Below are positions 58,622 through 64,000 of a stretch of 64,000 nt of DNA, piece after piece. The position numbers were made by a program, and so were the translations under genes. The notes beneath the pieces were generated by a model. That model did no database searches, was not told where the DNA came from, and worked only from the letters and a program-made list of their open reading frames with translations. How positions within the stretch are numbered: the first letter of the stretch is position 1; each line of letters opens with the position of its first letter. This DNA is from Solobacterium sp. GTDB lineage: Bacteria > Bacillota_I > Bacilli_A > Erysipelotrichales > Erysipelotrichaceae. Where the stretch lies: NCBI GenBank assembly GCA_015256455.1, contig JABZMB010000003.1, positions 1 to 64,000 of the forward strand, given 5' to 3'.

Positions 58622-59740
58622 TTAGTTATAAGTTCTAACTGGAAGAACAAGTTGTAAGATAGTTGGATCTTCTTCACTGCTAAGAATAAATGGTCTCATT
58701 TCACCTACAAATTCAATCTTTAACTTATCTCCTCTAATTGATCTTGCAGCTTCCATAACATAGTTACCTGAGAAACTAATATCAAGAGGTTCACCTGTAA
58801 ATGTACCAACCAATGTTTCATGGGATTCACCAATTTCTTGGCTCTTATTTGTTAGAACAATTTCTTCTGTAGAACATTGTAGACGGTTAATTGTCATATT
58901 ATCTGTCTTAATGAAAGTTGTACGGTCAATTGCGTGAATCAAATCACTACGACTAATTTCTAATGTGTATTTAAATTCTCTAGGAATTAAACGATCTGTT
59001 TCAGGATATCCACCATCTAATAATCTTGTTTGTAAAATCATATCTTCATTTACAAACTGTGCTTTTTTATCATTTAAGAAGATTTGAATTTCACTATCAT
59101 CACCAAGCATTGTAGCCTTTACTTCATTTAAAGACTTAGAAGGAATTGTTACATTAAAGCTATCAGAACTTGTAAATGGAATTGTCTTCTTTGCTAGACG
59201 ATAAGAGTCAGTCGCTGTACAACATAATATATTATTTGCAAGATGGAAATTAACACCAGTTAATACAGGTTTTGTTTCCTTTATAGATGTCGCAAATGTT
59301 GTTTGTTCAATAATATCAGACATAACACTTGAAGAAATCACAACAGAGTTTGCAGGCTTAGAAAAATCAATTGTTGGATAATCATGTGGATTCATACCAT
59401 TAATTTTAAATACAGCTGAATTACCAGAGAATTTTGTAAGAGATCCATCAATGATTTCAACATGAATTTCTTCACTGTCAATCTTACGTACGATTTCTAA
59501 TAAGTATTTAGATTCAATTAAAATTGATCCTTCTTCTAAGATATTTAATTTATTCTTCTCATTTGCAGTGATTGTACGCTGAATAGAAATATCCGCATCA
59601 CTACCAGTTACTACTATAGATTGATTTTTAACTTCAATCTTTAATCCTCTTAAAGATGTCTGTGGAGAATTTGGTGAGATAGCTCTAGATACTAACTGTA
59701 ATGTGTTATAAAATTCTGTTTTGGAAATTGTTAAATTCAT
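58622..59740 (-). CDS. dnaN: DNA polymerase III beta clamp
   Basis: 372 aa, three repeats of the clamp fold. N terminus LTISKTEFYNTLQLVSRAI and C terminus PTILQLVLPVRTYN match the family's ends (usually PLTIL...PMR). It forms the sliding clamp for DNA polymerase III. 148 bases from dnaA, with DnaA boxes between. Confidence 0.97.
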   Translation of the reverse strand: MNLTISKTEFYNTLQLVSRAISPNSPQTSLRGLKIEVKNQSIVVTGSDADISIQRTITANEKNKLNILEEGSILIESKYLLEIVRKIDSEEIHVEIIDGSLTKFSGNSAVFKINGMNPHDYPTIDFSKPANSVVISSSVMSDIIEQTTFATSIKETKPVLTGVNFHLANNILCCTATDSYRLAKKTIPFTSSDSFNVTIPSKSLNEVKATMLGDDSEIQIFLNDKKAQFVNEDMILQTRLLDGGYPETDRLIPREFKYTLEISRSDLIHAIDRTTFIKTDNMTINRLQCSTEEIVLTNKSQEIGESHETLVGTFTGEPLDISFSGNYVMEAARSIRGDKLKIEFVGEMRPFILSSEEDPTILQLVLPVRTYN

Positions 59741-59792
59741 ATTTTTTCTCCCGTGTATTTAAAGTATTTTAAGTATTTATTCTTATTAAGTA

Positions 59793-59887
59793 TGTGGATA
59801 ATGTGGAAAACTCTTAGAAAGCCTTTAATTACTATACTATTTTAGCATTGTAACATGTTATTTTACAGTGGATAAAATTGTGAATAA
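59793..59887. promoter_or_regulatory. DnaA boxes in the dnaA-dnaN gap
   Basis: Perfect TGTGGATAA at 59793-59801 and TGTGAATAA at 59879-59887, plus near-matches TGTGGAAAA (59802-59810) and AGTGGATAA (59867-59875). It corresponds to the incC part of a bipartite origin in Bacillus. Confidence 0.8.
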
Positions 59888-59888
59888 C

Positions 59889-61262
59889 TTAAGCTTTTAA
59901 GTAATCTTCAATTTCTTTTACTGCTGCAGACATTGCCTTATCCTTAGCAATTTGTGATTCAACTTTTGTACATGCACTAATGATAGTGGAATGATCTCTA
60001 CCACCAAATTCTTCACCAATCTTAATATAAGAAATATCAAGTAATTTACGACATAAATAAATAGAAATATGACGTGCATTTGCAATATTCTTTGTACGTG
60101 TTTTTGAAGTAACTTGTTGTCTTGTTAAGCCATAATAATCTGCGACAACTTTGATAATTTTCTTTGGAGATAAACCAGTCTTATCAGAAACAACAGACTG
60201 ATTCTTTAATGCATTCATAATCGTATCAAAACGAATACATCCTCCATCTGGTTGGAATTGAATTGCATAGAATAATACACGATTCCAAGCACCTTCTAAA
60301 TCTCTGACATTTCCTGAAAAGTTAGACGCAATATAATTTAATCCATCTTTATCAACATCTTCGATGGAATAACTACTAGATTTAATCTTCATCTGAAGAA
60401 TTGCTAGAGATGTTTCAAATTCAGGTGAATCGATACCTACAGATAAACCGCTGGAGAAGCGACTAATTAAGCGCTCTTCAAGACCTTTAATTTCCTTTGG
60501 TAAACGATCAGATGCAATACAAATTTGCTTACGGTTATTTACTAATTCATTATAAATTGTGAAGAATACTTCATGCGATTTTTCTTTACCAGCTAAGAAT
60601 TGAATATCATCAACAAGTAACAAATCAACTGAATACATGTATTGTTTAAATTCATCAATTTTATTATTTCTGATAGCATTTACAACAGTTTCAACAAACT
60701 TTAGAGATTCTGTATAATAAACCTTCTTTGTAGGATCTTCTTTTAATACATAATTGGCAATCGACATTAATAAATGTGTTTTACCTAAACCAGAATTACC
60801 ATAGATAAATAAAGGGTTAAAGAACTTACCAGGGCTCATTGCACAAGCTAATGCAGCAGCATGACTCTCTCTATTACAGTCACCAACAACGAAATTATCA
60901 AAATTACGATCTTTTTGAATTGGTAAAGAGACAAAGTCACTTGTATCGATTTTAGAAATAGGTGTTGTTACTACTTTATTGATTGTTAATTCATTCTTTA
61001 AAAGCACTTCTACAATGAAATTGTGATCAACATTTAAAATATCAATAAAAGAAGCTTCAATTTCTTTATTTTGACTCTGTAAAATTTGTTTATTAATAAT
61101 AGATGGCGCAACAATAATTACTTTTTCATCTGTGATTGCATACAAAAAACAAGGTTTAAAAAAATTATTAATTATAACAATATCAACTAGTTGGTTATTA
61201 CTCAAATATTGAAGAAGTTTTTCCCAGACTTCCTTCAAATATTGTTCATTCCTGTACTCCAT
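59889..61262 (-). CDS. dnaA: Chromosomal replication initiator DnaA
   Basis: AAA+ initiator, 457 aa from the chosen start. Walker A GNSGLGKTHLL, Walker B LLLVDDIQFL, and the DNA-binding signature GGRDHSTIISA in domain IV. The frame is open to 61307, but ATG at 61262 follows AAAGGGGA by seven bases. Upstream DnaA boxes suggest autoregulation. Confidence 0.98.
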   Translation of the reverse strand: MEYRNEQYLKEVWEKLLQYLSNNQLVDIVIINNFFKPCFLYAITDEKVIIVAPSIINKQILQSQNKEIEASFIDILNVDHNFIVEVLLKNELTINKVVTTPISKIDTSDFVSLPIQKDRNFDNFVVGDCNRESHAAALACAMSPGKFFNPLFIYGNSGLGKTHLLMSIANYVLKEDPTKKVYYTESLKFVETVVNAIRNNKIDEFKQYMYSVDLLLVDDIQFLAGKEKSHEVFFTIYNELVNNRKQICIASDRLPKEIKGLEERLISRFSSGLSVGIDSPEFETSLAILQMKIKSSSYSIEDVDKDGLNYIASNFSGNVRDLEGAWNRVLFYAIQFQPDGGCIRFDTIMNALKNQSVVSDKTGLSPKKIIKVVADYYGLTRQQVTSKTRTKNIANARHISIYLCRKLLDISYIKIGEEFGGRDHSTIISACTKVESQIAKDKAMSAAVKEIEDYLKA

Positions 61263-61739
61263 AAAAAAATCCCCTTTATTAAGTCGCACTATTATTTTAA
61301 GACTCAATTGTGGATAAATCCATAGTTAAAATGTTGATAATTTTTTTATCCACAACTAGATAATTTAGAAAATATAGTACAGATATGATATATAGAGGTT
61401 TTCCACAGTTTTCCACAAAATTTGATGTGGATAAAAATGTGGAGAAGTTATAAACATTGTTGATAAGTATAAAAATCGTGGATAACTTTTCTAAAAAATA
61501 GGTTATACACAGAATAGTGTTTATAAAATAATACGATAAATAAAGGATTATTTAAACTTTTCAACAGTTATCCACAATTGTGGATAACTACTCATTGTGG
61601 GATGTGAATAAGCTGTTGATAACCTAATACTATATACATTTAAATACATAGTTATCCCCAATAAATAATATAAAAATGATTGCATTTTATACAATTCGTA
61701 ATATATTGAAATTAGAAAGGATATATTTAGGGAAAAAGT
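61263..61739. other. Origin of replication oriC
   Basis: 477 gene-free bases upstream of dnaA. Perfect DnaA boxes (TTATNCACA or complement) occur at 61309, 61346, 61426, 61503, 61568, 61579 and 61603. One-mismatch boxes are at 61332, 61399, 61409, 61439, 61458, 61477, 61614 and 61652. The AT-rich segments 61515-61560 and 61623-61690 are candidate unwinding regions. A pair of boxes at 61568 and 61579 faces inward around AATTG. Confidence 0.95.
61680..61707 (+). promoter_or_regulatory. Promoter of the small membrane gene next to oriC
   Basis: TTGCAT (61680-61685), 16-base spacer, TATATT (61702-61707). Confidence 0.55.
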
Positions 61740-61976
61740 ATGAAAACTTACTTTAATTGGATCGTTGTCAAAGATAAAAAACAGTATCTTTGGTTACTAG
61801 CGTTACCATTAGGCTTACTGAAAGCAATTCTCTTTGATATCCACGATTCACAAATGTTTAATCGTCTCTTCGAGACAGTAATGGCTGTGATGGTTTGTGT
61901 TTATTTCTTTATTCGTTTTAATTCTTATTCACAATTCTTTAATCCAGATCATCCTAAACCAACTGATGTAAAGTAA
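61740..61976 (+). CDS. Hypothetical small membrane protein
   Basis: 78 residues with two predicted membrane helices (about 16-32 and 44-60) and charged loops; ends in a polar Pro/Asp tail. No family recognised. AGGG is seven bases before ATG. It is a single gene directly next to the origin on the right side, running rightward with the fork, with a terminator shared with panE behind it. Confidence 0.75.
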   Translation: MKTYFNWIVVKDKKQYLWLLALPLGLLKAILFDIHDSQMFNRLFETVMAVMVCVYFFIRFNSYSQFFNPDHPKPTDVK

Positions 61977-61980
61977 AAAG

Positions 61981-62012
61981 TCCCTGTGTACAATGAAGTA
62001 CACAGGGATTAT
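61981..62012. terminator. Terminator between the small gene and panE
   Basis: Stem TCCCTGTGTAC (61981-61991) with GTACACAGGGA (61998-62008), six-base loop. The better T-run is on the minus strand, so it mainly serves panE. Confidence 0.85.
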
Positions 62013-62016
62013 TTCA

Positions 62017-62940
62017 TTATTTAATGTTTAATACATGTTCCTTTGCATGAATTAAATCAGTAATCATATGACAATACGGAGTAGAAATGCCTAAGGCATC
62101 ACCCTTTTTAGCGACTGCACCATTAATGTAGTCAATTTCAGTTGGACGATGATTTTGGATGAGATCTTGATGCATTGATGGATAATGTGCAGCTGCTGCT
62201 ACAGATGTCTTCATGACATAGTCTTTAATTGCTTGTTCATCTAATTTAACACCTGTGGCTTCACCAACCATTACAAATTCGTGAATAATTGTATCTACGA
62301 CACGAATAGCTTCTTCACTTGCGAAGAATTCACCAATTGTACAATCAAGTAATGCACAAGTAGAGTTCATTGTGCCATTGACACAAGCCTTACGCCAAAT
62401 AGATGGTAATACATCTTCATCATAGGTAACATTTAGACCTGCTTGATTTAATACTTCAACAATCTTCTTAGCAGCTTCTTCACCACTCTTATCGATTGAT
62501 TGTAAGTTCACAGAACCTTTACCGATGAGTTTTGCTACACCTGGACCCTTTAATCCAGCTGTCCATACAGTAACACCCATCAAGATATTTTCTTCAGGGA
62601 TGTATTGTTTAATCACATCTTCGTGACCTAGGCCATTTAATAAACAAAGTACTTTTGTATTCTTACCAATAATCTGCTTGATATTTTGTAACATTGTTGG
62701 TAATTGCATAGCCTTTGTAAATAGGATAATTAATTCAGCTTCTTTTGTAGCTTCTGTTGGTTCCATGATAGTCATCTTGACACAATCCTCTGTATCACCA
62801 ACAATCTTTAAGCCATCATTTTTAATTGCTTGAATATGATCTTTCCACATATCCAATAAAATAACTTCATTTCCTGCTTTATGTAATTGATAGCCAAAGC
62901 GGCAACCCATTGCGCCTGCACCTGCGATATAAATAAACAT
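62017..62940 (-). CDS. panE: 2-dehydropantoate 2-reductase (ketopantoate reductase family)
   Basis: 307 aa. NADPH-binding GAGAMGCRFG at the N terminus, substrate/catalytic Lys in SIWRKACVNGTMN, and Glu/Ser of the C-terminal domain. It would make pantoate for CoA synthesis, but the ApbA/PanE family also includes related ketoacid reductases. It lies 15 bases after the PTS EIIC gene, so the two are one operon, running against the rightward fork. Confidence 0.88.
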   Translation of the reverse strand: MFIYIAGAGAMGCRFGYQLHKAGNEVILLDMWKDHIQAIKNDGLKIVGDTEDCVKMTIMEPTEATKEAELIILFTKAMQLPTMLQNIKQIIGKNTKVLCLLNGLGHEDVIKQYIPEENILMGVTVWTAGLKGPGVAKLIGKGSVNLQSIDKSGEEAAKKIVEVLNQAGLNVTYDEDVLPSIWRKACVNGTMNSTCALLDCTIGEFFASEEAIRVVDTIIHEFVMVGEATGVKLDEQAIKDYVMKTSVAAAAHYPSMHQDLIQNHRPTEIDYINGAVAKKGDALGISTPYCHMITDLIHAKEHVLNIK

Positions 62941-62955
62941 ATTATTTTTTCTCCT

Positions 62956-64000
62956 TTATCCTTTGAATGTAAAGATTTCTTTCTTATAAAGATGTAATAC
63001 ATCACAACATACTTTATTTACAATAAATCCAACTACAAATGGCACAACAATCCAGGCAACTAACATAATCACAACATTGATATTTCCTGCATTGAGTGCT
63101 GCTAATGGGGATACAAGTCCTACAAATCCAAATCCTGCTGATGCTGGAGTACCAACCATCTGGAAGATAGGAACACTGAGAGAACTAATTGCGGCTGTAA
63201 TCGCAACTGGCAAACCAATAATAGGATTTGTTAGGAAGTTAGGCATCATCATCTTCATCGCCCCTAAACCAATCGCAATAGGAACACCAGGCTTATTAAC
63301 TCTTGCACATGCCCATACAAGTAAAGCAGCAGCAGAAGCTACACCCATACCTGCAGCAGCAGATGAAATACCAGTTAAACCAATTGCTAAACCAATCGCA
63401 ACGGTAGATAGTGGACTAATGATAATGAGTGAGAATGACATCGCAATTAAGATACTCATCAAAATTGGTTGTAATGTTGTAAATGAATTGATTCCCTGTC
63501 CAATTAGAGAAGTAATCATAGAAACGTATGGAAGTGTTAAAGTACCTACCCAACCTACACCTGTTCCAACAATAATTGGAAGGAATACAAGGTTAAGAGA
63601 ACCTAGTTTAGCGCTGATCAAACGAATGACAAGAATTGCTAGAGCTGCTGTTAACATCGTATTAATAACATCGCCAATTCCTGCTAAACGGAAGATGTTA
63701 GTAACATTTCCATCCATCGTTACTTCAACGAATTTCCAAGCTCCAGAACCAATATAAGCTGCACCACCAACACAGGAAGATTGAATTGGATTTAACTTAA
63801 ACTGCATTGAAATTAAATAACCAGCCATTAATGGTGTAAAGTATTGGAATACTTGAACGATGTGTAACCAATTCGCAAATAATGGATTTGAAGCGAATGG
63901 TTTTAAGAATGTTGCGAGAATTGCGTTAGGAATTAACGCTACAACAATTGCAATTGTTGCGCCATTTAAGACCTTTAAAATGAATGAACCTACTGTCTCC
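62956..64000 (-). CDS. PTS-type EIIC membrane protein, 5' end outside the window
   Basis: The frame stays open to the last base; the ATG at 63828 is internal. The visible 347 residues include a series of hydrophobic segments with Gly/Ala-rich turns (GLGAMKMMMPNF, GLTGISSAAAGMG, GTPASAGFGFVGLVSP) and the N-terminal-type LIPNAIL motif. These match the EIIC-like permease family often annotated as PTS_EIIC_2 and found beside panE-type genes. No EIIA or EIIB domain is in the visible part. Substrate unknown. Confidence 0.85.
   Translation of the reverse strand, partial: ETVGSFILKVLNGATIAIVVALIPNAILATFLKPFASNPLFANWLHIVQVFQYFTPLMAGYLISMQFKLNPIQSSCVGGAAYIGSGAWKFVEVTMDGNVTNIFRLAGIGDVINTMLTAALAILVIRLISAKLGSLNLVFLPIIVGTGVGWVGTLTLPYVSMITSLIGQGINSFTTLQPILMSILIAMSFSLIIISPLSTVAIGLAIGLTGISSAAAGMGVASAAALLVWACARVNKPGVPIAIGLGAMKMMMPNFLTNPIIGLPVAITAAISSLSVPIFQMVGTPASAGFGFVGLVSPLAALNAGNINVVIMLVAWIVVPFVVGFIVNKVCCDVLHLYKKEIFTFKG

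Noticed and set aside
63077..63757. Long plus-strand open frame of 226 codons
   Set aside because: It lies antisense to the EIIC gene, which has clear membrane-segment pattern and family motifs. The antisense frame is an effect of the codon bias of the real gene and has no ribosome site.

Overview
This window is a low-GC Gram-positive (Firmicutes) chromosome segment around the replication origin. Gene order and protein content best fit the class Erysipelotrichia (for example the Solobacterium/Bulleidia neighbourhood). That placement is inference from synteny: a Bacillus-like oriC order with the sporulation genes missing (no yabG, sspF or spoVG between ksgA and glmU). Almost all genes lie on the minus strand, running away from an origin at about 61.3-61.7 kb and so co-directional with a leftward fork. 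No tRNA, rRNA, insertion sequence, prophage or CRISPR array was found.

Layout from left to right. 0-10 kb is the accessory-like end: a cut MarR-type regulator, an unknown gene, hprK followed by an unusual Lgt-PpaX fusion, a secreted wall-anchored-type protein, an SGNH/MBOAT O-acylation pair and an ABC exporter. 9.8-15.1 kb carries uvrA and mutS, with three evenly spaced palindromes upstream of mutS. 15.4-18.2 kb carries nadK with a degenerate PTS permease, and a GNAT gene. 18.3-27.3 kb carries metG with a T-box leader, csp, prs, a truncated glmU, ispE, ksgA, rnmV, tatD and mnmE. 27.4-30.6 kb holds a DEAD-box helicase and small membrane or acetyltransferase genes. 30.6-37.2 kb is the complete F1Fo ATP synthase operon (atpI-B-E-F-H-A-G-D-C). 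37.2-43.1 kb is parB, parA, noc, rsmG, a ThyX-like gene and mnmG. 43.1-50.7 kb is an EVE-like gene, fhs, recR, ybaB, dnaX, tadA, the small SRP RNA gene and serS with its T-box. 50.7-51.2 kb has one plus-strand gene, a predicted ribbon-helix-helix protein with a histone-H1-like tail. 51.3-61.3 kb is gyrA, gyrB, recF, yaaA, an XRE/membrane pair, dnaN and dnaA. oriC follows, then a small membrane gene, panE and an EIIC gene cut by the window edge.

How it works together. The right half is the replication, segregation and nucleoid module: DnaA with its boxes at oriC, in the dnaA-dnaN gap and, unexpectedly, upstream of rsmG-noc-parA-parB. Two perfect parS sites sit 1.4 kb apart on either side of serS. 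One is the serS terminator hairpin. The other lies inside the serS T-box leader where Stem III should be. Several enzymes keep their family fold but have lost or changed key residues: HprK lacks the usual active-site His, the PTS protein has Asp in place of the phosphocysteine, GlmU lacks its acetyltransferase half, and GyrA and GyrB have atypical residues at quinolone-pocket positions. The c subunit of the ATP synthase carries the two-carboxylate signature known from Na+-driven rotors.

All assignments come from reading the sequence and remembered family motifs. No database search, folding or alignment program was run.
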